From contig JACJID010000004.1 in assembly GCA_014138725.1 (NCBI GenBank), positions 186,001 through 250,000 on the forward strand: a DNA stretch of 64,000 nt, written 5' to 3'. The notes beneath the pieces were generated by a model, which had not been told where the DNA came from, did not search any database, and worked only from the letters and a program-made list of their open reading frames with translations. This stretch comes from Kutzneria viridogrisea (GTDB taxonomy: Bacteria; Actinomycetota; Actinomycetes; Mycobacteriales; Pseudonocardiaceae). The position numbers were made by a program, and so were the translations under genes. This document shows, piece by piece, positions 35,744-44,117 of this stretch (its first letter is position 1; each line of letters opens with the position of its first letter).

Positions 35744-36828
35744 TCCGCACGGCACTGACCGAGCTGGTCGGCGTGCGGCACCCGGTGGTGCAGACCGGCA
35801 TGGGCTGGGTCGCCGGGCCCCGCCTGGTCTCGGCCACGGCCGAGGCCGGCGGTCTTGGCATACTCGCCTCGGCCACGATGACACTGTCCGAACTGGACTC
35901 CGCCATCGCGGAGACCAAGCAGCGCACGGACAGACCGTTCGGGGTCAACCTGCGGGCGGACGCGGTGGACGCCACGCAGCGCGTCGAGCTGCTGATCCGG
36001 CAACGGGTCCGGGTCGCGTCCTTCGCACTGGCCCCGCGCCCGGAGCTGATCGACCGGTTGAAGGACGCCGGAGTGCTGGTGATCCCCTCGGTGGGCGCGG
36101 TGCGGCACGCGGAGAAGGTGGCTTCCTGGGGCGTGGACGCCGTGCTCGTGCAGGGCGGCGAGGGCGGCGGGCACACCGGGGGCGTGGCGAGCACCCTGCT
36201 GCTGCCCAGGGTCGTGGATGCCGTGGACATCCCGGTGATCGCGGCGGGCGGCTTCTTCGACGGGCGCGGGCTGGCCGCCGCGCTGGCCTACGGTGCGGCC
36301 GGGATCGCCATGGGCACCCGGTTCCTGCTCACCAGGGAGAGCACGGTACCCGAGCAGGTCAAACAGCGTTACCTGGCCTGCGGCTTGGACGACACGGTGG
36401 TGACGACCCGTGTGGACGGCGTGCCGCACCGGGTGCTGCGCACGGAACTGGTGCGGCGCCTGGAACAGGCGAGCGGGCCGCGTGCGCTGCTCACGGCGCT
36501 GGCCAACGCGGTGCGGATGCGGGAACTCACCGGGCTGCGGTGGGCCGATCTGCTCCGCGAGGGGCGCGCGATGCGCAGGCGGCGCAACCTCAGCTGGGCG
36601 CAGGTCGTTATGGCAGCGAACACCCCGGTGCTGCTGCGGGCGGGGCTCGTGCAGGGCGACACCCGCGCCGGAGTACTGGCCAGCGGTCAGGTCGCCGGGG
36701 TGATCGAGGACCTGCCGAGTTGCGCGGAACTGGTCGCTGGGGTAGTGGCGCAGGCCGAGCAGGTGATGGACAGGATGACGAGAGGACACCGATGGCCGAG
36801 CAACGGCGCGGACGCCGCATCGCGATGA
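35740..36828 (+). CDS. ipdC: FMN-dependent steroid CoA reductase/dehydrogenase IpdC
   Basis: Nitronate-monooxygenase-fold protein of 362 residues: VRHPVVQTGMGWVAGP, GGEGGGHTGGVASTLLLPRVVDAV, AAGGFFDGRGLAAALAYGAAGIAMGTRFL. IpdC acts with IpdF in converting 5-OH-HIC-CoA to the ring D hydrolase substrate; this is family knowledge. The start is GTG 35740 overlapping the ipdB stop. It is the fourth member of the coupled operon and overlaps the PPOX gene by 37 nt. ipdF and fadD3 are not in this window. Confidence 0.9.
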   Translation: MIRTALTELVGVRHPVVQTGMGWVAGPRLVSATAEAGGLGILASATMTLSELDSAIAETKQRTDRPFGVNLRADAVDATQRVELLIRQRVRVASFALAPRPELIDRLKDAGVLVIPSVGAVRHAEKVASWGVDAVLVQGGEGGGHTGGVASTLLLPRVVDAVDIPVIAAGGFFDGRGLAAALAYGAAGIAMGTRFLLTRESTVPEQVKQRYLACGLDDTVVTTRVDGVPHRVLRTELVRRLEQASGPRALLTALANAVRMRELTGLRWADLLREGRAMRRRRNLSWAQVVMAANTPVLLRAGLVQGDTRAGVLASGQVAGVIEDLPSCAELVAGVVAQAEQVMDRMTRGHRWPSNGADAASR

Positions 36829-37253
36829 GCGAGCAGGAGGTGGACGCGTTCCTCGCGCAGGAACGCACCTGCCGGGTGGCCACAGCGGGCGCCGACGGGC
36901 CGCACCTGACGGCGCTGTGGTTCCTCTGGCACGAGCGCGCGTTGTGGCTCACATCACTGACCCGCGCCAAGCGCTGGGCCCAGCTCGCGCGCGACCCGCG
37001 GGTGTCCGTCCTGGTCGACGCCGGACACGAGTACGGGGAACTGCGCGGGGTGGAGCTGCGCGGCGAGGTGGAGTTCGTCGGCGAGGCGCCGCGTACCGGC
37101 CTGGACTGCCCTGACCTGGTCGAACCGGAGCGCCTGTTCGCCACCAAGTACTTCGGTCTCGACCAGATGATCCACGACGGCAGGCACGGCTGGCTGCGGC
37201 TGCGCCCGAACTCGGTGGTGAGCTGGGACTTCCGCAAGCTGGCAGGGTTGTGA
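36792..37253 (+). CDS. Pyridoxamine-phosphate-oxidase-fold F420/flavin protein
   Basis: Split-barrel protein of 153 residues: FLAQERTCRVATAGADGPHLTALWFLW, LTSLTRAKRWAQLARDPRVSVLVD and the closing RLRPNSVVSWDFRKL. This group contains F420-dependent reductases and flavin-binding proteins. Its start lies inside the ipdC end (37-nt overlap, AGAGGA upstream), so it belongs to the echA20-ipdABC operon and probably serves the steroid pathway. The reaction is unknown. Confidence 0.8.
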   Translation: MAEQRRGRRIAMSEQEVDAFLAQERTCRVATAGADGPHLTALWFLWHERALWLTSLTRAKRWAQLARDPRVSVLVDAGHEYGELRGVELRGEVEFVGEAPRTGLDCPDLVEPERLFATKYFGLDQMIHDGRHGWLRLRPNSVVSWDFRKLAGL

Positions 37254-37434
37254 CGGTACGAAACGCATCCAGGTACCTACCATCGTCGGGTGTCCGAGGT
37301 AGGTGACACGGGGTTAGTTTGCGTTTACTCGTCCCACGGGACGGACAACCGAATACACGCCGGGGGAAAGCGGTTCCTGCCCGTCGCCCGGCGTCGACGA
37401 CTCACCCTGCACAGTCGCCGAAAGGACCTTCGCC

Positions 37435-38145
37435 ATGCGCAAGTCCGTTGTCGCCGCCGTCCTCGCCGGCGCAGCCCTGGCCACCGGACTGCTGGGCGGC
37501 ACCGCCCAGGCCAGCACCGCCAGCCCGAGCATCATCGGTGGTGGCTCGGCAAGCAACGCGCCCTGGGGCGCGCAGATCTACTGGACCAACTCCGGTTCCT
37601 CCGACGGCTTCGAGTGCTCCGGCTCGATCATCGCTCCGCAGTGGGTGCTCACCGCCCAGCACTGCCTGAACAAGCCCGGCATGTACGTGCTGGTCGGCAG
37701 CCTGAACCTGGGCCAGGGCACCAAGGCCACCGTGGACAAGCAGTACGCCTCGCCCAGCGGGGACGTCGCCCTGCTGCACCTGAGCAGCTCGGTCAACGCC
37801 AGCTACATCAAGCTCGGCAGCGCCGACCCTGCGGTGGGCAGCACCAACCAGATCTACGGCTGGGGCCGCACCCAGGGCTCCAACCCGCCCAGCCCGGTGC
37901 TCAAGACCGCCAACGTCAAGGTGACCGGTTCCAGCACCGATGCCTTCGGTGGCAAGGCCATCGCCAGCAAGGGCGTGAACGGCGCCGCGTGGCACGGCGA
38001 CTCGGGTGGCCCGCAGATCGCCAATGGCGTGCAGGTCGGCGTCTGCTCCACCGGCAACAACAGCGGGTCCAACCCGCAGGGCACGCAGAACTACGCCAGC
38101 GTCGCCAGCAACCGCAGCTTCATCAAGAACACCGCCGGGGTCTGA
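37435..38145 (+). CDS. Secreted trypsin-like serine protease (S1), copy 1
   Basis: 236 residues. The signal peptide (RKSVVAAVLAGAALATGLLGGTAQA) is followed by a short propeptide and mature start IIGGGSAS. Catalytic triad: His in VLTAQHC, Asp in GDVALLHL, Ser in WHGDSGGP. The Cys pair FECSG/AQHC probably forms a disulfide. Extracellular. The preceding 180 bp contain no gene; an ACCTACC-N16-GGTAGGT inverted repeat is at 37275-37304. A paralogue follows directly. Confidence 0.92.
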   Translation: MRKSVVAAVLAGAALATGLLGGTAQASTASPSIIGGGSASNAPWGAQIYWTNSGSSDGFECSGSIIAPQWVLTAQHCLNKPGMYVLVGSLNLGQGTKATVDKQYASPSGDVALLHLSSSVNASYIKLGSADPAVGSTNQIYGWGRTQGSNPPSPVLKTANVKVTGSSTDAFGGKAIASKGVNGAAWHGDSGGPQIANGVQVGVCSTGNNSGSNPQGTQNYASVASNRSFIKNTAGV

Positions 38146-38153
38146 TCCCGCCC

Positions 38154-38188
38154 GACCGCCTCGCGCCACTGGTGCGCGCGAGGCGGTC
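38154..38188 (+). terminator. Hairpin terminator between the two proteases
   Basis: 13-bp perfect stem GACCGCCTCGCGC with its complement and a 9-nt loop, 9 bp after the first protease stop. Confidence 0.75.
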
Positions 38189-38232
38189 CTCGGCGTGTCT
38201 CCCAGTTCTGCCAACGTAAGGTGGGCTTCGTC

Positions 38233-38934
38233 ATGCGCAAGACAGCACTGGCCGCCGCACTGGTCGGCGTGGCGCTGACCGGGATCACGACCGCGCAGGC
38301 CGTGGCCGCCCCGACCATCATCGGCGGCACCGAGGTCAGCTCGGCCCCGTGGGGCGCGCAGATCTACTGGAACACCGGTGGCAGCGAGTTCGACGGCTTC
38401 GAGTGCTCCGGCACGATCATCGCCGCGCAGTGGGTGATGACCGCGCACCACTGCCAGAGCTCCGGCGGCATGCACGTCAAGATCGGTGACGTGCGCTTCG
38501 ACCAGGGCACCGAGGTGGCCGTGGACAAGCAGTACACCTCGCCCAACGGGGACATCGCCCTGCTGCACCTGAGCAAGGCCGTGACCACCACGTACATGAA
38601 GCTGGGCAGCGGGGACCCCTCGCGCGGTGCCACCAACCAGATCTACGGCTGGGGCCGCACCCAGGGGCAGAGCCCGCCCGCCTCGGTGCTGCGCACCGCC
38701 AACGTGCGGGTGACCGGCAGCAGCACCGACGCCTACGGCGGGCGCGCGATCGCCAGCACCGGCATCAACGGTGCCGCCTGGCACGGGGATTCCGGCGGGC
38801 CCGAGGTGTCCAACGGGGTGCAGGTCGGCGTGGCCTCGACCGCGGGCAACAGCGGGTCCAACCCGCAGGGTTCGCAGAACTACGCCAGCGTGGCCGCGAG
38901 CCGCAGCTGGATCCGGCAGACCTCAGGGGTGTGA
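38233..38934 (+). CDS. Secreted trypsin-like serine protease (S1), copy 2
   Basis: 233 residues, clearly paralogous to copy 1 over the whole length (IIGGTEVSSAPWGAQIYW, TAHHC, GDIALLHL, WHGDSGGP, NPQGSQNYASVA). Signal peptide 1-26. The cysteine in VGVCSTG of copy 1 is alanine here. The separating terminator suggests separate transcripts. ATG 38233 preferred over GTG 38221. Confidence 0.92.
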   Translation: MRKTALAAALVGVALTGITTAQAVAAPTIIGGTEVSSAPWGAQIYWNTGGSEFDGFECSGTIIAAQWVMTAHHCQSSGGMHVKIGDVRFDQGTEVAVDKQYTSPNGDIALLHLSKAVTTTYMKLGSGDPSRGATNQIYGWGRTQGQSPPASVLRTANVRVTGSSTDAYGGRAIASTGINGAAWHGDSGGPEVSNGVQVGVASTAGNSGSNPQGSQNYASVAASRSWIRQTSGV

Positions 38935-38961
38935 TCCGGCACACCCGGTAGGAGCCAGTCC

Positions 38962-38991
38962 GCCCGGCCCATCCTGCACGGTGGGCCGGGC
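38962..38991 (+). terminator. Hairpin terminator after second protease
   Basis: 10-bp perfect stem GCCCGGCCCA/TGGGCCGGGC with a 10-nt loop, 27 bp after the protease stop. Confidence 0.75.
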
Positions 38992-39122
38992 TGACACATG
39001 TCGCCGCGGTTCCGCACCGACGCGCCGGGGCGACGCGGCCTGGTCGGCGTCTGCGAGTCGCGCGCGCTCGCTCCCCTGCGGCGTCGGCCAGGCCGCCCGC
39101 CCGGTGTGCCAGGATTGTCCCC

Positions 39123-39665
39123 ATGGGGGCTGTGTTCGACGGTGACCGCATCCGGTTCACCGATTACAAGATCGTCTGCGCCAGCGTGCACCCGTCCGGC
39201 GAGCTGTCCGCCTCGCGGATCAGGGACGCCGACTGGTCGCCGGGCACGATGCCCGAGATCCGCACGCACGAGGGCGAGACCCTGTTCCTGCCTGTCGCGC
39301 AGGCCGATCGGCTCCGCGACTTCTGCCAGGTCAACGGCATTCCGCAGGTGCGCCGCCCACCCGTGTGGCAGGACCTGCTGGAGCCGTACGTGGACACCGA
39401 TCACAACGAAGAGCACCGCTCTCGCGTGGCCGAGCGTCTGGTGCGAGCAGGCCTCGACTCCGCCGAGGTGGAGCGGATCCGCGCCCGGGTCGGCGGCATG
39501 ATGGTCGCCTTCAACGCCAAGGTCATGGACTGGGCCGGGCTGTACCACCACGACGTGCTGCTGGCCGCCAGCGGAGCCCTGGTCCCCGCCGCACACGTGA
39601 CAGCCCTGGGCGACCCGGTGGAGTTCTACTGGTGGACCATGCGCATCGCCGACCGAACCCCCTAA
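39123..39665 (+). CDS. Hypothetical protein, 180 residues
   Basis: Not recognised. The sequence is soluble and mixed alpha/beta: MGAVFDGDRIRFTDYK at the start, ADRLRDFCQVNGIPQVRRPPVWQDLLEPYVDTDH in the middle, and LYHHDVLLAAS and VEFYWWTMRIAD near the end. No signal peptide or transmembrane segment. Codon bias is normal for the window, supporting a real gene. The TAA stop is followed with no gap by the first unit of a 21-bp repeat array running in the same direction. Confidence 0.7.
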   Translation: MGAVFDGDRIRFTDYKIVCASVHPSGELSASRIRDADWSPGTMPEIRTHEGETLFLPVAQADRLRDFCQVNGIPQVRRPPVWQDLLEPYVDTDHNEEHRSRVAERLVRAGLDSAEVERIRARVGGMMVAFNAKVMDWAGLYHHDVLLAASGALVPAAHVTALGDPVEFYWWTMRIADRTP

Positions 39666-40290
39666 CCCGAGTCCCGCTCTACGGCGCACCAGTCCCGCCC
39701 TACCGCAGCCGAGTCCCGGTCTCAGGAGCGCGAGTCCCGCCCACAGGAGCGCGAGTCCCGGTCTGGGGAGCACCAGTCCCGCCCACTGGCGCACGAGTCC
39801 CGCGCTCGGGAACGCCAGCCTCGCACTGGGGAGCACGAGTCCCGGCCTGGGGCGCACGAGTCCCGCGCTGAGGAACGCGAGCCCGCCCACAGGAGCGCGA
39901 GTCCCGCGCTGCCACAGCCCAGTTCCGCCCACAGCAGCGCGAGTCCCGGTCTGGGGAGCGCGAGTCCCGCGCAGAGGGCCCGAGTCCCGCACTGGAGCGC
40001 ACCAGTCCCGCCCTGGGGAACGCCAGTCCCGTCCTGAAGGACCCGAGTCCCGGCCTGGGGAACGCAAGTCCCGCTCTACCGCAGCCCAGTCCCGCTCTGG
40101 GACGCACCAGTCCCGGCCTGGGGAACGCAAGTCCCGTCCGCAGAAGCGCGAGTCCCGGCCTGGGGAACGCCAGTCCCACACTGAGGAGCGCGTCCCGTCC
40201 ACAGGAGTGCGAGTCCCGGCCTGGGGCGCACCAGTCCCGCCCTGGCACACCCGAGTCCCGCCCTGGTCAGCGCGAACCCCGCGACCGGCA
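39666..40290 (+). repeat. 21-bp GAGTCCCG tandem repeat array 1 (about 30 units)
   Basis: Head-to-tail 21-bp units of form [G/C]AGTCCCG followed by 13 more variable bases (often CTCTGGGGAGCGC-like), with a few 20-bp units. The array begins directly after the TAA of the gene at 39123-39665 and runs to near the convergent desulfhydrase gene. Long open frames here are a by-product of the 21-bp (7-codon) period. Four loci of this family occur in the window. Confidence 0.92.
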
Positions 40291-40313
40291 GCAGGCTCCC
40301 AGCAGGCACCCGC

Positions 40314-41168
40314 TCAACCAGTGATCACCGCGACGACCCGCGTGCCCGGGGCGATCTCCCCACGCCCGGCCATGGCGTAGATCCCGTACAGCATCTTGGC
40401 CACGTAGACCAGGTCCAGCCGCACCCCGTGCCGTGCACCGAAGTCGGCGGCGAACTCCACCAGCTCCGGCTTGGTCCGGGCGTAGCCGCCGAAGTGGAAC
40501 TCGCACTGCACCGCCCAGTTGTCGCCGACCCGCCCGAACTCGGCGAGTTGCAGCCGGGCGACCTCACCGGCGAGGAACTGCCCGCCGCGCAGCGCCGAGA
40601 AGCCCAGCGCGCGCTGACCGGGCCGCAGCGCCCCGGCGATACCGGCGAGCGTCCCGCCGGTGCCGCACGCACAGCAGATCAGGTCGAAGTCCTGGTCGAT
40701 CTCGGCTGGCAGCTCGGCGGTCCCGCGCACGGCCAGCGCGTTGCTGCCGCCCTCGGGCAGCATGTAGGCGGGGCCGAACCGGGCGAGCAGGTCGGCCACC
40801 AGCCCGGGGTCGGTCTTGCGCCGGTAGGTCCGCCGGTCCAGGTAGGTCAGTGTCATGCCGTGCGCGGTGGCGCGGGCCAGCGACTCGTTGAGCGGCAGGT
40901 GCTGCTCGCCGCGGATCACGCCCACCGTGCGGAACCCGTAGTGGTGGCCCGCGGCGGCGGTGGCGCGGATGTGGTTGGAATAGGCGCCGCCGAAGGTCAG
41001 CAGCGCCGTGTGCCCCTGTTCGCGGGCGGCCGTCAGGTTGTGCTTGAGCTTGCGCCACTTGTTGCCGGTCAACTCGGGGTGGATCAGGTCGTCCCGCTTC
41101 AGGTGCAGGGTCACCCCCAGCCGCGCCAGGCGTTCGTCGTGCACCAGGTTCAGCGGCGAGTGCGGCAC
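40314..41168 (-). CDS. PLP-dependent ACC deaminase/D-cysteine desulfhydrase family enzyme
   Basis: 284 residues of the fold-type II PLP family. The lysine is in LTGNKWRKLKHN, followed by FGGAYSNHIRATAAAG, LPEGGSNALAVRG, and phosphate loop ACGTGGTLAGIAG. Members deaminate 1-aminocyclopropane-1-carboxylate or desulfhydrate D-cysteine; the sequence alone does not decide, and D-cysteine desulfhydrase is the commoner activity. Start GTG 41168. It is divergent from the aldo/keto reductase with a 17-bp gap. Confidence 0.85.
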   Translation of the reverse strand: MPHSPLNLVHDERLARLGVTLHLKRDDLIHPELTGNKWRKLKHNLTAAREQGHTALLTFGGAYSNHIRATAAAGHHYGFRTVGVIRGEQHLPLNESLARATAHGMTLTYLDRRTYRRKTDPGLVADLLARFGPAYMLPEGGSNALAVRGTAELPAEIDQDFDLICCACGTGGTLAGIAGALRPGQRALGFSALRGGQFLAGEVARLQLAEFGRVGDNWAVQCEFHFGGYARTKPELVEFAADFGARHGVRLDLVYVAKMLYGIYAMAGRGEIAPGTRVVAVITG

Positions 41169-41185
41169 GGGTGGAGTATGGCCCT

Positions 41186-42160
41186 ATGGAGTACACGAAT
41201 CTTGGCCGGACCGGGCTGCGTGTGTCCCGGCTGTGCCTGGGCACGATGAACTTCGGTCCGGTGACCGAGGAGCCCGAGTCGCACGCGATCATGGATCAGG
41301 CGCACCAGCACGGGATCAACTTCTTCGACACCGCGAACGTGTACGGGTGGGGCGAGAACCGGGGCCGCACCGAGCAGATCCTGGGCAACTGGTTCGCCAC
41401 CGGCGGCGGTCGCCGGGACAAGACGGTGCTGGCCACCAAGGTCTACGGCTCGATGGGCGAGGGCTGGCCCAACGAGGACAAGCTGTCCGCGCTGAACATC
41501 CGCCGGGCCTGCGAGGCGTCCCTGCGCAGGTTGCAGACCGACTACATCGACCTCTACCAGTTCCACCACGTGGACCGGGACACCCCGTGGGAGGAGATCT
41601 GGCAGGCGCTGGAGACCCTGGTGGCGCAGGGCAAGGTGCTCTACGTCGGGTCCTCCAACTTCGCGGGCTGGCACATCGCGCAGGCACAGGCCAAGGCCGC
41701 CGAGCGCAACTTCCTGGGCCTGGTCAGCGAGCAGTCCATCTACAACCTGGCCCGCCGCGAGGTGGAGCTGGAGGTGCTGCCCGCCTGCGAGCACTACGGG
41801 CTGGGCGTGATCCCGTGGAGCCCGCTGTACTCCGGGCTGCTCGGCGGGGTGCTGCGCAAGCAGCGCGAGGGCAAGCGCCGCTACGACGATCGGGTCAAGG
41901 CCCGCATCGAGGAGCTGCGCGAGCCACTGGGTGCCTACGAGGACTTCTGCGAGGAACTGGGCGAGGAGCCCGGTGACGTGGGTCTGGCCTGGCTGCTGCA
42001 CCAGCGGGCGGTCACCGCGCCGATCGTCGGCCCGCGCAACGCCGAACAGCTCGACGGGGCCCTGCGTGCCCTGGAGATCACCCTGTCCCAGGAGCACCTG
42101 GACCGGCTGGACAAGATCTTCCCCGGCTACCGGACCGCGCCCGAGCACTACGCCTGGTGA
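41186..42160 (+). CDS. Aldo/keto reductase
   Basis: (beta/alpha)8 NADPH-dependent oxidoreductase of 324 residues: MEYTNLGRTGLRVSRLCLGTMNFG, DTANVYGWGENRGRTEQILG with catalytic Asp/Tyr, and GPRNAEQLDGAL cofactor loop. It resembles the YajO/voltage-gated-channel beta-subunit branch. Substrate unknown. ATG 41186. A strong 15-bp-stem terminator follows. Confidence 0.9.
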   Translation: MEYTNLGRTGLRVSRLCLGTMNFGPVTEEPESHAIMDQAHQHGINFFDTANVYGWGENRGRTEQILGNWFATGGGRRDKTVLATKVYGSMGEGWPNEDKLSALNIRRACEASLRRLQTDYIDLYQFHHVDRDTPWEEIWQALETLVAQGKVLYVGSSNFAGWHIAQAQAKAAERNFLGLVSEQSIYNLARREVELEVLPACEHYGLGVIPWSPLYSGLLGGVLRKQREGKRRYDDRVKARIEELREPLGAYEDFCEELGEEPGDVGLAWLLHQRAVTAPIVGPRNAEQLDGALRALEITLSQEHLDRLDKIFPGYRTAPEHYAW

Positions 42161-42168
42161 GGCGGCGG

Positions 42169-42209
42169 GCCGCGGCGGTGCCCCTCCCCGGAGCGGGCAC
42201 CGCCGCGGC
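42169..42209 (+). terminator. Hairpin terminator after aldo/keto reductase
   Basis: 15-bp perfect stem GCCGCGGCGGTGCCC and complement, 11-nt loop, starting 8 bp after the stop. Confidence 0.85.
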
Positions 42210-42275
42210 ACCAGCCTAACGTGTTGTGTCCAGTGTGGACAGTGCAATTCCGGGTACATTCGAACCGGGAGACAA

Positions 42276-42292
42276 TTTCGCCGAACGCGAAC
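42276..42292. promoter_or_regulatory. ClgR-like box upstream of clpP
   Basis: TTTCGCCGAACGCGAAC holds the palindrome TTCGC-N5-GCGAA, resembling the ClgR binding site of actinobacterial clp promoters. It lies about 220 bp before the clpP start in a 304-bp gap with no other gene. Binding is inferred. Confidence 0.55.
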
Positions 42293-42513
42293 AGTTATCC
42301 ACGCGAAATCGAAATGCGCCGGTCCGACACGCCGGACCCGTCCGGAATCGATCTCCATCTCCGCAGGTCAGCGCCTGCCCCACCCGGTGGCGTCCTGCTG
42401 TCGGCGAACACGGCCGTGCCGCCGGTCTCCCGACCACCCCGCTCGGCTAGAGTGAGCGCAGGAATCAGCAGTGCGAGCTGTACCAGGCTGAAACTAGAGA
42501 AGGCGGACAGAGA

Positions 42514-43113
42514 GTGGAACACCACATCGCGATGCGCTCCGGCGGCGCCGGGATGAACCTCACCGACTCGGTGTACGACCGGCTGCTCCGCGACCGCATC
42601 ATCGTGCTCGGCTCCGAGGTCGACGACGACGTGGCCAACCGCATCGTCGCCCAGCTGCTGCTGCTGACGGCGGAGAACCCCGAAGAGGACATCAAGCTCT
42701 ACATCAACTCCCCCGGTGGTTCGGTCACCGCGGGCTTCGCGATCTACGACACCATGCAGTTCGTGCAGCCCGACGTGCAGACCTTCGCGATGGGCCTGGC
42801 CGCGTCCATGGGGCAGTTCCTGCTGTCCTCCGGTGCCCCCGGCAAGCGGTTCGCGCTGCCCTACGCCCGGATCATGATGCACCAGCCCTCCGGTGGGGTC
42901 GGCGGCACCGCCTCGGACATCAAGATCCGCGCCGAGGTGTACGCGCTGTGGAAGAAGGAGATCGCCGAGCTCACCGCCCGGCAGACCGGCCGCAGCGTGG
43001 AGGAGGTCACCCGGGACGGTGACCGCGACCGCTGGTTCACCGCGCGCGACGCGCTGGAGTACGGCTTCATCGACCACGTCGTGGAGCGCTCCTCGGAGAC
43101 CCCGAACGGCTGA
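42514..43113 (+). CDS. clpP: ATP-dependent Clp protease proteolytic subunit (orphan ClpP)
   Basis: Serine peptidase S14 of 199 residues: [45 protein letters not shown], nucleophile Ser in [14 protein letters not shown], His in MMHQPSGG. It forms tetradecameric chambers with a Clp ATPase. No second clpP, clpX or popR gene is adjacent, so it is a stand-alone paralogue. GTG 42514 is the likely start, with ATG 42532 an alternative. A ClgR-like box upstream suggests stress control. Confidence 0.93.
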   Translation: MEHHIAMRSGGAGMNLTDSVYDRLLRDRIIVLGSEVDDDVANRIVAQLLLLTAENPEEDIKLYINSPGGSVTAGFAIYDTMQFVQPDVQTFAMGLAASMGQFLLSSGAPGKRFALPYARIMMHQPSGGVGGTASDIKIRAEVYALWKKEIAELTARQTGRSVEEVTRDGDRDRWFTARDALEYGFIDHVVERSSETPNG

Positions 43114-43181
43114 TCCACTCGCACGGCGGCGGCGCTACCCGGTCCGGGTGGCGCCGCCGCTGTCGTCGGGGGCTCGTCCGC

Positions 43182-44114
43182 TCAGCGGGACTCGCGCTCC
43201 ACAGAGCGGGACTCGCGCTCCACAGAGCGGGACTCGCGCAGCCAGGCGGGGTCGATGCCCTGGGGTGGGCCGCCCGCGCCGAGGTCGGCGGGGGTGTAGC
43301 CGGTGGGATAGCCCGGGTAGCTGGGGTTGCGCGGTTCGTTGGCCATGCGCGACGCGCGGCGTGGCGGCAGCAGGCGCACGAACTCGGAACGGGCGCGCAG
43401 CCCGGCCCTGGCCAGGGCGGTGACCCGCGCCGGTTCCGGGGTGAAGCCGAACGCGGTGATCATCCGCGGTTCGAGCAGTGCGGTCACCGCCCGGCGCACG
43501 GCGGGCCGCAGCGGGGCCGGGTACCAGGAGCACATCAGGTCCAGGGTGTAGATCCCGATGCGCCGGTTGTCCTCGGTGAACCGGAACGTGTCCCGCTCGA
43601 AGTCCCGCGCCCACCGCCGGAACTCCGCGTACCCGCTCGGGATGTCCTGGATGCCCATCCGCCTGCCCACCTCGCGGTAGAAGTGGAACGCGGCGAGCCG
43701 CTCGTGCTCGGTCAGCCGCCGCCAGCCGTAGCGGTGCAGCCAGCCGATCGGCTCGTAGATGAACGTGGACAGCACGTAGAGCATGTCCTCGTTGCTGATC
43801 CGGTACTGCCCGTGCATGCGGTTGACCACCCGCAGGCTCTCCTTGCCGCGCGGGGAGTCGTAGCCGTGCTCGGCCAGCTCCGCCATGAGCAGGGCCGTGT
43901 CGTCGTAGCGCTTCTGCGGCCTGTGCTCGAACTCCCCGGTGGCCACGAGCAGCGCGGAGATGCTGGGCACGCAGTAGGTCTTGTACAGCGCGAACTCCAG
44001 GGCGCGCTGGTAGTCCCAGGGGAACTCGAAGCCCGCGGAGATCCGGTAGATCTCCTGGTGGTCGCGTTCGGGGTCCAGCGACAGGATCCGGCGCAGCCAG
44101 TGCCAGCGGTCCAC
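43182..44114 (-). CDS. DUF2236/MpaB-family oxygenase with repeat-encoded C-terminal tail
   Basis: 310 residues of the oxygenase-MpaB/DUF2236 family, which includes the latex-clearing rubber oxygenase and binds b-type heme: DRWHWLRRILSLDPERDHQEIYRISAGFEFPWD, FIYEPIGWLHRYGWRRLTEHERLAAF, DTFRFTEDNRRIG. The last 17 residues, RESRSVERESRSVERESR-like, are translated from three copies of the 21-bp repeat, and the TGA follows directly. The start is GTG 44114, 3 bp after the F420 oxidoreductase stop, so the two form an operon. Substrate unknown. Confidence 0.85.
   Translation of the reverse strand: MDRWHWLRRILSLDPERDHQEIYRISAGFEFPWDYQRALEFALYKTYCVPSISALLVATGEFEHRPQKRYDDTALLMAELAEHGYDSPRGKESLRVVNRMHGQYRISNEDMLYVLSTFIYEPIGWLHRYGWRRLTEHERLAAFHFYREVGRRMGIQDIPSGYAEFRRWARDFERDTFRFTEDNRRIGIYTLDLMCSWYPAPLRPAVRRAVTALLEPRMITAFGFTPEPARVTALARAGLRARSEFVRLLPPRRASRMANEPRNPSYPGYPTGYTPADLGAGGPPQGIDPAWLRESRSVERESRSVERESR
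43185..43239 (-). repeat. 21-bp repeat locus 2 (3 units, inside MpaB-family CDS)
   Basis: Three near-identical units, with cores GCGGGACTCGCG at 43185, 43206 and 43227 on the plus strand (exact 21-bp spacing). In the sense of the overlapping minus-strand gene they read GAGTCCCGC and encode its C-terminal tail. Confidence 0.92.
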
Positions 44115-44117
44115 GGC

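Noticed and set aside
38880-40250. Long repetitive open frames through array 1 (WRSPGRD-type heptads)
   Set aside because: The 21-bp period leaves all frames open. Units vary too freely in protein sequence and there is no start with a ribosome site, so I treat them as non-coding repeat.
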